The notes: generated by a model not told the origin, from the letters alone. A DNA stretch of 64,000 bases from Rhodobiaceae bacterium (GCA_020441905.1 JAGRLG010000054.1:98581-162580); one strand, 5' to 3'; positions 8,843 through 19,697 are shown, counted from the first letter of the stretch. Numbers and translations: made by a program.

Positions 8843-9432
8843 CCGCGACCCGGTTTGCGGCTGTACTGGCCGCCATCGACAGCGCCAATTCAGCCGATCC
8901 GCGCCGCACCGCTGCCGGCGAGGCCGTGGAACTGGTTTATGGCCGCCGCATGGCGCAAACGCTTGGCCAACTGGCCCCCGACGCTTCCGAACTGCTGCGC
9001 ATTGCCGTGCGCGGCCAGCATATCGAGCGCTGGACCAGCCCGCGCGACAGCTATCCGCAGGGCCGGGTCGGCTATCTCAAATGGCGCGCAGAGCTGAAGG
9101 ATTTCCACGCCCGCCGGGTCGGCGAGATCATGGCCGCGGCCGGCTATGACAGCGGCGATATCGCCCGTGTCGCGGCCCTGATCCGCAAGGAAAAACTGAA
9201 ATATGACGCCGAGGCGCAAACCCTTGAGGATGTCGCCTGCATCGTCTTTCTGGAAAATTATTTCGCTGAATTCTCAAAGTCCTATGACGACATCAAGGTG
9301 ATCGGCATCCTGCGCAAGACCTGGGCCAAGATGTCCCCCGCCGGCCATGCCGCCGCCCTCGCCCTCGACATGCCGCCGCGCGCCGCAAAGCTCGTCGAAG
9401 CGGCGCTCGCCGGGGCGCCGGACCAGCACTGA
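8839..9432 (+). CDS. DUF4202 family protein
   Basis: 197-residue soluble protein recognised as the DUF4202 family (blocks RGQHIERWTSPRDSYP, GYLKWRAELKDFHA and DVACIVFLENYF). The family has no established reaction. The conserved His, Arg, Lys and Asp residues suggest an enzyme, but I cannot assign one. It is translationally coupled to the DNR-like regulator (ATGA overlap) and followed by nnrU, so it probably belongs to the nitrogen-oxide regulon. Confidence 0.7.
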   Translation: MTATRFAAVLAAIDSANSADPRRTAAGEAVELVYGRRMAQTLGQLAPDASELLRIAVRGQHIERWTSPRDSYPQGRVGYLKWRAELKDFHARRVGEIMAAAGYDSGDIARVAALIRKEKLKYDAEAQTLEDVACIVFLENYFAEFSKSYDDIKVIGILRKTWAKMSPAGHAAALALDMPPRAAKLVEAALAGAPDQH

Positions 9433-9462
9433 CCCGCCGCAAGAACCGACCGGAAGCTCCCC

Positions 9463-10143
9463 ATGGAAGGATGGATCGCCTATATGTCGGCAGGGTTGGC
9501 CCTGGTGGCGAGCCATGTCGTCCTGTCGGCGCCTCAAATGCGCGAGACGTTGCGCCGCAAGCTCGGTCCGGCCGGGTTCATCGCCCTGCATTCCACCGTG
9601 TCAACCGCGGCGCTGGCAGCCTTCGTCGTTACGTTCCTTGCCGCCGAAACCGGGCCGCAATTGTTCGTGTCCTCCCTCGCCATGCGCTGGCTCGCGCTTG
9701 TTCTCATGCCGCTGGCGGTTTTCGGAGCCCTGTGCCGCCTCTCCACGCGGGCGCGGCGCGGCGACACCCTGCTGGCGCCGTCCGGCATCTACCGCATTGC
9801 AAGGACGCCGGGCAGCCTTGCGATTCTGCTGTGGACAGCGCTCCACATGGCCAATACCGGCGATGCCCGCCGCCTTGCCGCTTTCGCGATCATGGCCCTG
9901 ATCGCGCTTTGGGCCATCGTCAAGAATGAAATCGTGCTGGCGCGCTCCGCCGACGACGCCGCCGGCGCCTGGCGGCGTGAAACCTCGCTTGTTCCCGGAC
10001 TCGCCCTGGTGCGGTACGGCGCCTCCGGCCTGGGCCGCGAGATCGGCTGGCTTCGGCCGGCCGCAGCCCTCGCCGCCTTTGTCGCCCTGGTGGCCTTCCA
10101 CCCCTTGGTGATTGGTCCCAATCCGCTCCAGGGCCTGTTCTGA
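9463..10143 (+). CDS. nnrU: NnrU-like integral membrane protein
   Basis: 226-residue membrane protein with about six hydrophobic segments. It shows the NnrU family pattern: an early His in the first helix (ASHVVLSAP), LHSTVSTAALAAF near 45, then GIYRIARTPGSLAILLWTALH near 110, a region shared with NnrU and isoprenylcysteine-methyltransferase-like proteins. NnrU is linked genetically to nitrite/NO metabolism in Rhodobacter, but its chemistry is unsettled. It is the last gene of a rightward crp-DUF4202-nnrU unit and faces the cytochrome c gene convergently. Confidence 0.7.
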   Translation: MEGWIAYMSAGLALVASHVVLSAPQMRETLRRKLGPAGFIALHSTVSTAALAAFVVTFLAAETGPQLFVSSLAMRWLALVLMPLAVFGALCRLSTRARRGDTLLAPSGIYRIARTPGSLAILLWTALHMANTGDARRLAAFAIMALIALWAIVKNEIVLARSADDAAGAWRRETSLVPGLALVRYGASGLGREIGWLRPAAALAAFVALVAFHPLVIGPNPLQGLF

Positions 10144-10212
10144 AGACGTCACCGCCCTTACCGGCGCAAGGCGCCGCCCCCGCAAGGGCGGCCGGATAGC
10201 GGCGCAAACGCA

Positions 10213-10250
10213 ACAAAAAGGGGCGCGTCCGGCATCGCCGGCCACGCCCC
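10213..10250 (-). terminator. Rho-independent terminator of the cytochrome c gene
   Basis: On the minus strand, 50 bp past the cytochrome c stop, there is a long G+C stem (10220-10250, 14 pairs with two mismatches, 3-nt loop) followed by five T. The T-run polarity fits leftward transcription. It may also help to stop nnrU readthrough. Confidence 0.7.
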
Positions 10251-10301
10251 CAATTCATGCGGCAATTGCGAAAAATCGCAAAAGCTGCAAATCCGCCAGA
10301 C

Positions 10302-10682
10302 CTACTTGGTGGCTTCCGCCAGATAGGCCAGCAGATCTTCCATCTGGTCTTCCTTCTTGATGCCGGCAAAGGACATCTTGTTGCCCGGCACGGCTGCCTT
10401 CGGGTCTGCAAGATAGGTTTTCAGGGTTTCGGCATTCCATTCCAGGCCCGAATTGATCATGGCGTCGGAATATTTGAAGCCTTCGACAGTGCCCGCCTTG
10501 CGGCCGAACAAGCCCTTCAGGCTCGGGCCAACCTTGTTCTTGGCCTCGTCGGCGACGTGGCAGGCCTTGCACTTGTTAAAGATCTTCTCGCCCTTGGCAG
10601 CATCGCCATCGGCCAGGGCCGGCCCGGCAACCGCCGCGGCCGCGGTGAGCAGCACCGCGGCAAAAAGGGATGTACGCTTCAT
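10302..10682 (-). CDS. Small class I cytochrome c (c2/c550 type), periplasmic
   Basis: 126-residue monoheme cytochrome. It has a signal peptide (MKRTSLFAAVLLTAAAAV...ALA), one CKACH heme motif near residue 40 and a C-terminal Met ligand in PGNKMSFAGI. Length and motif order match mitochondrial-type cytochrome c550/c2. The start was set at the inner ATG (10682), which has AAGGAG at the right distance. The usual role is electron transfer from the bc1 complex to periplasmic reductases, and here nitrite reductase is the natural partner. It is followed by a clear terminator. A 343-bp leader region separates it from hemA. Confidence 0.85.
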   Translation of the reverse strand: MKRTSLFAAVLLTAAAAVAGPALADGDAAKGEKIFNKCKACHVADEAKNKVGPSLKGLFGRKAGTVEGFKYSDAMINSGLEWNAETLKTYLADPKAAVPGNKMSFAGIKKEDQMEDLLAYLAEATK

Positions 10683-11025
10683 TCCAATCTCCTTCATATG
10701 TTCATGAGAACCGCCGCCCCCGAGCGGTCAGTCTCACCCGATCCTTTCCACATTGGCGCCATGGCATCCGGCCAGATGCGGATATCTACGTGCCCGGAAC
10801 TCCTTTGATATCCCTTTCAGGATATGCGGCGACTGGGCACACCCCGGAACTCCTTTGCCCGGGAATGCGCCGGACCAAACCGAAGTCAGACCCCCCTGAT
10901 CTTCGGCGGTGGCCATATAACTAGACATTGTGATGCCAAGGTCAAGTTACAGCTTCAGGCCCGCCCTCAGGCTGGCGCGAAGCTAGCGCAACACCCGGCA
11001 GCTTCCTTGACAAAAATCAATCGTC
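10683..11025. other. 343-bp intergenic region between hemA and cytochrome c, with repeats
   Basis: No convincing gene is present. It holds a 15-bp direct repeat (CCCGGAACTCCTTTG at 10793-10807 and 10843-10857), each copy carrying an AAAGGAG on the minus strand, and a perfect 6-6-6 inverted repeat ATATCC/GGATAT (10808-10825). An FNR-type box lies at its far right end. A 64-codon leftward open frame (10734-10928) has no ribosome-binding site and non-biased codons, and I do not call it. Confidence 0.5.
11007..11020. promoter_or_regulatory. FNR/DNR-type box, isolated
   Basis: TTGAC-AAAA-ATCAA is a perfect match to TTGAY-N4-RTCAA. It sits only 6 bp past the hemA stop and 325 bp upstream of the cytochrome c start, too far for a usual class II activator site unless the leader is long. 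No clear -10 lies 32 bp away on the minus strand. The match is exact but the target is uncertain. Confidence 0.5.
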
Positions 11026-12240
11026 TCAGGCGACGTTGCGTAATGGCAGATCGACCTTTGCCCAGCTTGCCAGCAGGGCCTCGACGAGATTGCCCATCAG
11101 GATATCGTCATGGAAGGGCGAGGGCGTCAGCCGCAACCGCTCGGTGCCCTTGGGCACGGTCGGATAATTGATCGGCTGGACATAGATGCCATGGGTCACC
11201 ATGAGATCGTCTGTGATCGCCTTGGCCCGCACCGGGCAACCCACCAGCACCGGCACGATATGGGTTTCGCTCGGCATGACCGGCAATCCGGCGGCCGTCA
11301 GGCGCTTCTTCAGCGTTGCCGCGCGCTCCTGGTGGCGCTGGCGCAATTCGTCATGAACCTTGAGATATTCGACACTGGCCAGGGCCGCGCCGGCAACCGC
11401 GGGCGGCAGCGAGGTGGTGAAGATGAAGCCCGCGGCGTGGCTGCGCACGGCATCGACCAGCGCCGACGACCCGGTGATATATCCGCCCATGCAGCCAAAG
11501 GCCTTGGCCAGCGTGCCCTCGATGATGGTCACCCGGCCGGCGACCCCGTCGCGCTCCGAGATACCGCCGCCACGCTTGCCGTATAGGCCGACGGCATGAA
11601 CTTCGTCGAGATAGGTCATGGCGCCGTACCGTTCCGCGAGGTCGCAGATGCCGGCGATGGGCGCCACGTCGCCATCCATCGAATAAACCGATTCAAAGGC
11701 CACCATCTTCGGCCGCCCGGGCTCGGCCGCGGCCAGCAGCTCCTCAAGATGGGCAAGGTCGTTATGGCGCCAGATGCGCCGCTCGCAACCAGCCTGGCGG
11801 ATGCCGTCGATCATCGAGGCATGGTTGAGGGCGTCGGAAAAGATGATGCAGCCCGGCAGCAGCTTGGCCACGGTGGACAGCGTCGCCGAATTCGAGACAT
11901 AGCCCGAGGTAAAGAGCAGCGCCGCTTCCTTGCCGTGGAGATCGGCCAGCGACTTTTCCAAAAGCACGTGGAGGTGGTGGGTGCCCGAAATATTGCGCGT
12001 ACCGCCCGAACCGGCGCCCATCTTGCGCGCCGCCTGGCAGGCCGCCTCGATCACTTCCGGGTTCTGTCCCTGGCCGAGATAGTCGTTCGAGCACCAGCCG
12101 ACGATACGGTCCGGACCGGGGCCGTGATTGCGTGCATAGGGGAACTCGCCGGCGATCCGTTCAAGATCGGCAAAGACGCGGTAGCGGCCTTCGTCGCGAA
12201 CCTGTTCCACCGCTGTTTTGAAAATCTTCTCGTAATTCAT
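11026..12240 (-). CDS. hemA: 5-Aminolevulinate synthase
   Basis: PLP enzyme condensing glycine and succinyl-CoA to 5-aminolevulinate, the entry to heme by the C4 pathway. It has 404 residues, starting [14 protein letters not shown]. The PLP lysine is Lys246 in [22 protein letters not shown] and [10 protein letters not shown] are the cofactor-contacting blocks of ALAS. The start was chosen at 12240: a longer in-frame extension would run through the FNR-type box at 12314-12327 and lacks conserved sequence. Its place among denitrification genes under its own anaerobic box suggests a dedicated copy that meets the heme c, heme d1 and siroheme demand during denitrification. A second housekeeping copy elsewhere is likely but not seen. 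Confidence 0.92.
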   Translation of the reverse strand: MNYEKIFKTAVEQVRDEGRYRVFADLERIAGEFPYARNHGPGPDRIVGWCSNDYLGQGQNPEVIEAACQAARKMGAGSGGTRNISGTHHLHVLLEKSLADLHGKEAALLFTSGYVSNSATLSTVAKLLPGCIIFSDALNHASMIDGIRQAGCERRIWRHNDLAHLEELLAAAEPGRPKMVAFESVYSMDGDVAPIAGICDLAERYGAMTYLDEVHAVGLYGKRGGGISERDGVAGRVTIIEGTLAKAFGCMGGYITGSSALVDAVRSHAAGFIFTTSLPPAVAGAALASVEYLKVHDELRQRHQERAATLKKRLTAAGLPVMPSETHIVPVLVGCPVRAKAITDDLMVTHGIYVQPINYPTVPKGTERLRLTPSPFHDDILMGNLVEALLASWAKVDLPLRNVA

Positions 12241-12313
12241 CGGCTCGATCCTCAGACTACGCGAGCGCCGTGCAAAGCGGGACCCAAGATCCCTGACGCC
12301 AATTCCCGCTGCA

Positions 12314-12327
12314 TTGACCAATATCAA
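12314..12327. promoter_or_regulatory. FNR/DNR-type box upstream of hemA
   Basis: TTGAC-CAAT-ATCAA matches TTGAY-N4-RTCAA exactly. It lies 74-87 bp upstream of the hemA start, between hemA and the nnrS stop. The distance suits activation by a DNR/FNR-type protein, although the -10 region is weak. Confidence 0.7.
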
Positions 12328-12332
12328 ACGCC

Positions 12333-13532
12333 CTAATCGGCAGTTTTAGACGGCCCGGTCAGGATTGGCCAGTAGACCACCACGAATATGGCAAATCCCG
12401 CAACCCAGAACGCGCCCGCGCCAAGCACAATTTCCAGATAATATCCCGGCAGGACAACCGGGCCAAATGTTCTCGCCACGGCCGCCAGCGCCACCAGCAC
12501 ATAGGACCAGGTGATGGCGCGCGCGGTGACCAGCGGCCGGCCGCTATGGCCCAGCGCGGCGCGCGTCATCACCGCCAGGGTCATGCCGCCGACGGCGCCG
12601 ATGCCGATGGCATGCATCGCCAGCGCCTCGCCCAGCGCCCCGGTCAGCAGCGCCGCCGCCAGCAGGCCGTAGCCGATCACCAGCCACAAATAGGCGAGAT
12701 GCAGGCTCCACAGGATCGGCGACCCCAAAGTGGCCTGGAAGCGCCAAAAGGAAAGCCGCACCAGATGGGCCGCCGCCGCCAGGGCGGCGACCGCGCCGGC
12801 CAGCTGCGCCGGCGCGCCGAAGACATAGCCGAGTACCGTCAGCGTCCCTGCGCCTAGGGCAATGGCGTCGACGGCCGGGAACGAACGCGGCAACAGGGTT
12901 TGGCCCTCGCGCACCAGCACATTGCGCGTGAAGGCCGGAACGATGCGCCCGCCGATGATCGAAACCATCAGTGCCAGAGTGAGAATGGCGCAATAGAGGC
13001 CCCACAGGGCGCTGTCGCCGGTTATGCCGTTCCACTCCAGGTGAACCGCCAGATTGGACACGAACAGCAACGCCAGGAAAACCAGGAAGACCAGATTGCG
13101 CGGCGCCGGCTTGAGCAACAGCCCGCGGGTGACGAAATAGGCGAACAGGGGCAGGAAGGCGAGATCCACCGCCGCCACCACGGCGCCGGGCAGCAGCGCC
13201 GACAGCCAGATCACGACGCGCCCGGCGAGCCACACCAGGCCGAGAACCGCCAGCGGCGTTCCGGTCACCGGCCGCGCGCCCGTCCAGCTCGGGATCGCGG
13301 TCAGCATGAAGCCGGCCACCGCCGCTATCGCATAGCCGAAGATCATTTCATGGCCGTGCCAAAGATGCGGCGCGCCGGAAAAGCTGGGGCCGGTCACCAC
13401 CGCTCCGGCCAGATGCAGGCCGAGCCAGGTCAGCCACGCCGCCAGCACAGCCACCGCATAGACCCCGGCGGCAAGAAAAAACACCCTGAAACCATAGGTC
13501 AGGATTGGCAGGCCCAATTCATCGTTACGCAC
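12333..13532 (-). CDS. nnrS: NnrS family heme-copper membrane protein
   Basis: 399-residue polytopic protein with about 12 hydrophobic helices and the NnrS signature [20 protein letters not shown]. The family binds heme and copper and protects against nitrosative stress in denitrifiers. I place the start at GTG 13532 ([14 protein letters not shown] follows) because AGGAG lies 9 bp upstream; an in-frame ATG at 13571 has no ribosome-binding site and adds residues not typical of the family. It lies between nirI and hemA on the same strand, 147 bp after nirI. Confidence 0.88.
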   Translation of the reverse strand: MRNDELGLPILTYGFRVFFLAAGVYAVAVLAAWLTWLGLHLAGAVVTGPSFSGAPHLWHGHEMIFGYAIAAVAGFMLTAIPSWTGARPVTGTPLAVLGLVWLAGRVVIWLSALLPGAVVAAVDLAFLPLFAYFVTRGLLLKPAPRNLVFLVFLALLFVSNLAVHLEWNGITGDSALWGLYCAILTLALMVSIIGGRIVPAFTRNVLVREGQTLLPRSFPAVDAIALGAGTLTVLGYVFGAPAQLAGAVAALAAAAHLVRLSFWRFQATLGSPILWSLHLAYLWLVIGYGLLAAALLTGALGEALAMHAIGIGAVGGMTLAVMTRAALGHSGRPLVTARAITWSYVLVALAAVARTFGPVVLPGYYLEIVLGAGAFWVAGFAIFVVVYWPILTGPSKTAD

Positions 13533-13679
13533 TTTCAAACACTCCTGTCTGGCTGAATGCCGTATCGGCAATCAGCCCGTGCCTCGCGGATTAACGGCCG
13601 CGCCCGCCCCTTGCCGCGCTCTCGCGCCCCGCTCGATTTCAAAATGCGCCGGCCGGAACTTGCAGGTCCCGCCCGGCCG

Positions 13680-15788
13680 TCACGCCCCGGCCGAGTCGGC
13701 CTCGCGCCTGGCCGCGACCTCCTCGCGGCGCTGGCGCCGTTTTGCCCGCTCGATCAGCGGCGGGCAAGTCCGCTCGTCGTAATAGAGCATCTGGCAGTTT
13801 AGGCAATTGATGCATTCATTGGGATTGATGCTGCCATTGGGATGGATGGCCTGCACCGTGCAACGGCGCGCGCACACTCCGCACTCGGTGCCGCATTGCT
13901 TGCGCCGCTTCAGCCAGTCGAACATGCGCAGCCGCGCCGGAATGGCCAGCGCCGCCCCGAGCGGGCACAGATAGCGGCAATAGAAGCGCTCGATCACCAG
14001 TCCCAGCACCAATATGCCGAGCGCAAACAGGACGAAGGGCCACTGGCGCATGAATTTCAGGGTTATGACGGTCTTGAACGGCTCGATTTCAGCCCCCGTA
14101 AAGGCCGCCGTCACCGAATTCAGCGATACCGCGAACAGGCCGAGGAAGAGAATATACTTGATCGGCCACAACCGCTCATGCAGGGCGAAATTGACGTTGA
14201 TCTGTTTCAGTCCCGCCTTGCGCGCCAGTTCGTTCAGCAGTTCCTGCAAGGCGCCGAAGGGGCACAGCCAGCCGCAGAACACGCCCCGGCCCCAGAACAG
14301 CAGGGCGACGCCGACAAAGCTCCAGAGGATGAAGACGAAGGGATCGAGCAGGAACAGCTCCCAGGAAAATCCGGTCAGCAGCGCCTGCACGAAGGAGATG
14401 ACGTGCACCACCGACAATTGCGCGCCCAGCCACCAGCCGATCAGGAACAAGGTGGCGGCAAGATAGGAGAGGCGCACAATTCGATAGAGGCGGAAGCGTT
14501 CCGACAGCGAATCCTGGAACACCAGGATCGCCGACAGCACCGCCAGCATGACCGTGATGACGATGATTCCCGGCACCCGCGACTGCCAGTTTTCCAGCCA
14601 GTACAGCGAAGCGGCCGGCGCCGGCGCCTCGGCGGATCCGCTGACGTAGCGCGGCGGCAGGCGGAACGGCAGGGCAAATTCGGCCACCGCCACCGCTCCG
14701 CCGGCAAGGTCGCGCGTTGCAATGAGATTGATCTGCCACGGCTCGGCGGGCTTGAAGCCGCTATTGCCGGGAATGACGAACTGGCCGATCTCGCGCAAGG
14801 CCGGCGCGCCGGCGATTCCCAATTGCCGCACATTGCGGTAATTGGCCGCTCCGAGCCGGATGGTCTGCGTGCCCTGGATCAGCTCGATGCGATCGAAGGT
14901 GCCGCTCTTGCGATAGCTCGTGCCCTTGAAGGAATAAAGGCCATTGCCCGCCACCAGAATGGCGTGATCATCCGGCCCCAGACCCGCAGCCAGCTCCGAA
15001 TAGGCAATCGGCCCTAGGAGATTCTGGCCGATGCGCGGCGGCGTCAAAAGCGTGGCGAAAAGCTCGACAAAGGTTCCGCCATCGTCGGACTGGGCCTCGA
15101 CACCCAGCGCCTGATTGGCTTCGCCGACGGTGATATGCCGGCGCGCGATCGCGCCCTCCTCGATCAGATCGTCCCAGGACGCTTTGCTGAATGTCGCCGG
15201 CGCCAGGGATTGCGTGGCCGTGCCTGCGATGATGCCCCGCGAGCTGGCGATGGCCCTGGCGGTGCGCAGGATAGCGCCGCGCATCACCGCGCTGGAAACC
15301 GTGGCGCCACTGAAGGACTGGGGAATTCCCGAAACCTGTGCGCCGTCCGCTCCCTTCAGCGGCGCCTTCAGATCGAGGCCGGAAAATGCCGAGACGAACC
15401 CGGCAAGGTCTTCATGGGAGATGCCGAGGATGAGCACCGGCTCGCTCTGGGCCACCATATGCGCGCCGCGCAACACGCCCTTGCCATCGACCGCGACCAG
15501 AATGTCGATCGGCTTGCCGGAATAGCCGACCGAGCGCGCGATCGTCCAGGTCGAGGCCAGATATCCGATCAGGTGGCCGTTGCGAAAGACGCCCTGCGCC
15601 GGCGGCTCGCCTTTGACCGGACCCACCGTAATCTGGAGCGGCGGCGAGTCGAACAGGCGCGCGGCCAGCGGGCGAAGCTCGCTGGGCGATAATTCGGCCG
15701 CCCCGCCAGCATTCAAGAAAATGGCTGAAAACAGGGAAAAAATGAGCAGCCGAACAGCGCCCCGGAAGATGGTTGCGACAACAGACCG
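13680..15788 (-). CDS. nirI: NosR/NirI-type flavo-iron-sulfur membrane regulator or electron donor
   Basis: 702-residue protein. It has an N-terminal signal peptide and a periplasmic FMN-binding domain (SGATVSSAVMRGAILRTARA, near 170-190), then several transmembrane helices. Two polyferredoxin-like CX3CP motifs follow (CGWLCPFGALQEL and CRYLCPLGAAL). A C-terminal cytoplasmic domain has two 4Fe-4S cysteine sets (CGTECGVCARRC and CINCLNCQMLYYDERTC). This is the NosR/NirI architecture. NirI is preferred over NosR because it diverges from nirS and no nosZ is present. The start at 15788 is supported by a -10-like TATAGA and an FNR-type box upstream, which a longer frame (to 15866) would swallow. 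Homologues are needed for nirS or nosZ expression and electron supply. Confidence 0.85.
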   Translation of the reverse strand, partial: RSVVATIFRGAVRLLIFSLFSAIFLNAGGAAELSPSELRPLAARLFDSPPLQITVGPVKGEPPAQGVFRNGHLIGYLASTWTIARSVGYSGKPIDILVAVDGKGVLRGAHMVAQSEPVLILGISHEDLAGFVSAFSGLDLKAPLKGADGAQVSGIPQSFSGATVSSAVMRGAILRTARAIASSRGIIAGTATQSLAPATFSKASWDDLIEEGAIARRHITVGEANQALGVEAQSDDGGTFVELFATLLTPPRIGQNLLGPIAYSELAAGLGPDDHAILVAGNGLYSFKGTSYRKSGTFDRIELIQGTQTIRLGAANYRNVRQLGIAGAPALREIGQFVIPGNSGFKPAEPWQINLIATRDLAGGAVAVAEFALPFRLPPRYVSGSAEAPAPAASLYWLENWQSRVPGIIVITVMLAVLSAILVFQDSLSERFRLYRIVRLSYLAATLFLIGWWLGAQLSVVHVISFVQALLTGFSWELFLLDPFVFILWSFVGVALLFWGRGVFCGWLCPFGALQELLNELARKAGLKQINVNFALHERLWPIKYILFLGLFAVSLNSVTAAFTGAEIEPFKTVITLKFMRQWPFVLFALGILVLGLVIERFYCRYLCPLGAALAIPARLRMFDWLKRRKQCGTECGVCARRCTVQAIHPNGSINPNECINCLNCQMLYYDERTCPPLIERAKRRQRREEVAARREADSAGA

Positions 15789-15827
15789 CATGACAGGATC
15801 TCTATAATGGATCAAACACAGACCGGT

Positions 15828-15841
15828 TTGATCATAGTCAA
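15828..15841. promoter_or_regulatory. FNR/DNR-type box shared by nirI and nirS1
   Basis: TTGAT-CATA-GTCAA is a perfect TTGAY-N4-RTCAA palindrome between divergent genes. Towards nirI, a minus-strand TATAGA (15801-15806) lies about 31 bp from the box centre, the class II (-41.5) spacing. Towards nirS1 the box is 64 bp from the start codon, also a normal distance. Confidence 0.85.
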
Positions 15842-15904
15842 ACAGCGCGGCGTCATAACTGGACATCTAGCCGCAACCGTAACTGGTAGATCTGGAGGGA
15901 TTAA

Positions 15905-17674
<1,770 letters not shown>

Positions 17675-17699
17675 CCACGGCGGCTTGTGCTGCACATGG

Positions 17700-17731
17700 A
17701 AGGCGCGGGGGCTGGCTCCCGCGCCTTTTTT
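17700..17731 (+). terminator. Rho-independent terminator after nirS1
   Basis: A perfect 10-bp stem (AAGGCGCGGG, 17700-17709, with 17718-17727) and an 8-nt loop are followed by a run of T (17726-17731), 26 bp past the stop. It isolates nirS1 from nirS2. Confidence 0.9.
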
Positions 17732-17955
17732 GTTTTCTCCAGCGGCATGTTGCCACGCTTGGCCCCACAGCCCCGGCCCCGATCAATTCGGCATTGGAGC
17801 CGGGGCGGCGGCACTTGCCGGCCCGCAAGCGGCCACAATGATCTAGGACATTGTAATTACTGGTATTTTATAAACTATCCCGGCAAATAGCGGGATTCCA
17901 GGCCCAAGATCGGAACCCTCCTTCGGCCCGAAACATCACCTGTTCCTAATATATA

Positions 17956-17969
17956 TTGATTGAGATCAT
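17956..17969. promoter_or_regulatory. FNR/DNR-type box upstream of nirS2 (one mismatch)
   Basis: TTGAT-TGAG-ATCAT matches the palindrome except for the last base. It lies 65 bp upstream of the second cd1 gene, within a 359-bp intergenic region (17675-18033) that otherwise holds the nirS1 terminator and no gene. The weaker match may mean a different activation threshold from nirS1. Confidence 0.65.
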
Positions 17970-18033
17970 ATCGGCGGGCGCAAAACCGCATAGCCTGCGC
18001 GGATCAACAACCTGCTAATCAGGGGAACAGGTC

Positions 18034-19650
18034 ATGACGAAATTAGCGCTAACTGGCGCAGTGCTTGGCTTGGCACTTGGGTCTGCCTTGGTGGCCGGCG
18101 CCGTGTCGACAGCAAGCGCGCAAGAGCCGAAATTGTCCGAAGAGGCATTTGAGCACTCGAAAACACTTTATTTCCAGCGCTGTGCTGGTTGCCATGGCGC
18201 CCTTCGCAAGGGTGCGACCGGCAAGAATCTTGAGCCGAAAAATACCCGCAAGCTGGGCCAGGAGCGTCTTGAGAAGATCATCACGCTCGGCACCGAAGGC
18301 GGCATGAACAACTTCGACGATTTCTTCACCAAGGAAGAAATCCGCGATATGGCCACCTACATCATGATGGATCCGCCGCAGGCTCCGGAAATGAGCCTGG
18401 CGCAGATGAAAGAGCGCTGGAAGGTCCACATCAAGCCGGAAGACTATCCCACCAAGCCGATGCATGGCCGCAACTGGGAAAACTTCTTCGTCGTCATTCT
18501 GCGCGACGTCGGCAAGATGGCGATCATCGACGGCGACAAGAAGGAAGTCGTCGCCAAGGTTGACACCGGCTATGCCGTGCACGTCACCAAGGAATCGTCC
18601 GACGGCCGTTTCTGGTATACCCAGGGCCGCGATGGCCGCATGACCAAGATCGACCTGTGGATGGATCCGCCCCAGGTGGTCGCCGAAACCCAGATCGCGG
18701 CTGATGCCCGCGACGTCGCGGTTTCGCATTTCGGCGAATGGAAGGACAAATACGTCATCGGTGGCGGCTATTGGCCCCCCCATTTCGTGATCCTCGACGC
18801 CGTCACCATGGAACCGCTGAAGGTGGTTTCGACCCGCGGCGTCGACGTTGACGGCAATTTTGTCAACGAAGCCCGTGTCGCGGCGATCTACAACACGCCC
18901 AAGGCGCCGACCTGGATCGTCGCCGTGAAGGAACTGGGCCAGCTTTGGCAGGTCGATTATTCCGACCTCGACAATCTGCGCATCGAGCAGATCAACAGCC
19001 ATAAGTTCCTGCATGACGGCTTCTACGACCCGACCCAGCGCTACTTCCAGATCGCGGCCAACGCCTCGAACCGGATAGAGATCATGGACTCGGTCGACCG
19101 CAAGTTCGTCGCTTCGATCGAAACCGGCAAGAAGCCGCACCCGGGTCCCGGCGCCAATTGGCAGGATCCCGAATGCGGCGCGGTTGCCGGCACCGTCCAT
19201 CTTGGCGAAGGCAAGGTCACGGTCTGGGGCAACGATCCCGAAAAGGCCGCCGACAAGGCGTGGAAGATCTGCTACTCGCTTGAAACCGATGGTCCCGGCC
19301 TGTTCATCAGGACGCATCCGAACTCGCCTTATGTCTTTGCCGATCAGACGCTGCATCCGGAAGCGGATGTCAACCAGTCGATCCAGGTCATCGACAAGAA
19401 GACCCGCAAGATCGTCAAGACGATCCGCGTCACCGAAGAGCCCAAGGCGGTTGCCGTTCATTCCGAATTCAACAATGACGGCAGCGAAGTCTGGGTCTCG
19501 GTCTGGGTCCGCGGCGAGAAGAAGAACTGGTCGAAGGGTGAGATCGTCGTTTACGACACCAAGACCCTGCAGGAGAAGGCCCGCATCAAGGGGCTGGAGA
19601 CTCCGACCGGCAAGTTCAACGTCTATAATCGCGTGCACCACACCACTTAA
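18034..19650 (+). CDS. nirS2: Second cytochrome cd1 nitrite reductase-type protein (divergent NirS paralogue)
   Basis: 538-residue secreted protein (signal peptide ending near ASTASA). It has a heme c motif CAGCH at 50-54 and a heme d1 propeller. Proximal His173 (GYAVHVTK) and both distal histidines, His317 (KFLHDGF) and His359 (KPHPGPG), are kept, so nitrite reductase chemistry is possible. It is clearly diverged from the gene upstream. The N-terminal arm before the heme c domain is about 39 residues shorter, and blade sequences differ (GRDGRMTKIDLW, VSHFGEWKDKYV). It has its own box and terminator and so forms a separate transcription unit. It is not NirN, which lies at 27821. Whether it reduces nitrite or acts on another NOx/d1 substrate is unknown. 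Confidence 0.88.
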   Translation: MTKLALTGAVLGLALGSALVAGAVSTASAQEPKLSEEAFEHSKTLYFQRCAGCHGALRKGATGKNLEPKNTRKLGQERLEKIITLGTEGGMNNFDDFFTKEEIRDMATYIMMDPPQAPEMSLAQMKERWKVHIKPEDYPTKPMHGRNWENFFVVILRDVGKMAIIDGDKKEVVAKVDTGYAVHVTKESSDGRFWYTQGRDGRMTKIDLWMDPPQVVAETQIAADARDVAVSHFGEWKDKYVIGGGYWPPHFVILDAVTMEPLKVVSTRGVDVDGNFVNEARVAAIYNTPKAPTWIVAVKELGQLWQVDYSDLDNLRIEQINSHKFLHDGFYDPTQRYFQIAANASNRIEIMDSVDRKFVASIETGKKPHPGPGANWQDPECGAVAGTVHLGEGKVTVWGNDPEKAADKAWKICYSLETDGPGLFIRTHPNSPYVFADQTLHPEADVNQSIQVIDKKTRKIVKTIRVTEEPKAVAVHSEFNNDGSEVWVSVWVRGEKKNWSKGEIVVYDTKTLQEKARIKGLETPTGKFNVYNRVHHTT

Positions 19651-19664
19651 GTGGGCCACAAATC

Positions 19665-19697
19665 GAGCGGAGGGGCCAACCCCCTCCGCTCTTTTTT
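19665..19697 (+). terminator. Rho-independent terminator after nirS2
   Basis: A perfect 11-bp stem (GAGCGGAGGGG with CCCCTCCGCTC) and a 5-nt loop are followed by six T, 14 bp past the stop. Confidence 0.93.

Noticed and set aside
10734..10928. Leftward 64-codon frame containing AGCHGAN, which looks like part of a heme motif
   Set aside because: The first Cys of CxxCH is missing, there is no ribosome-binding site, and third codon positions are not G/C-biased in the second half.
12240..12327. N-terminal extension of hemA to an ATG at 12327
   Set aside because: The extension would translate the FNR-type box, is Arg-rich and is not found in ALA synthases.
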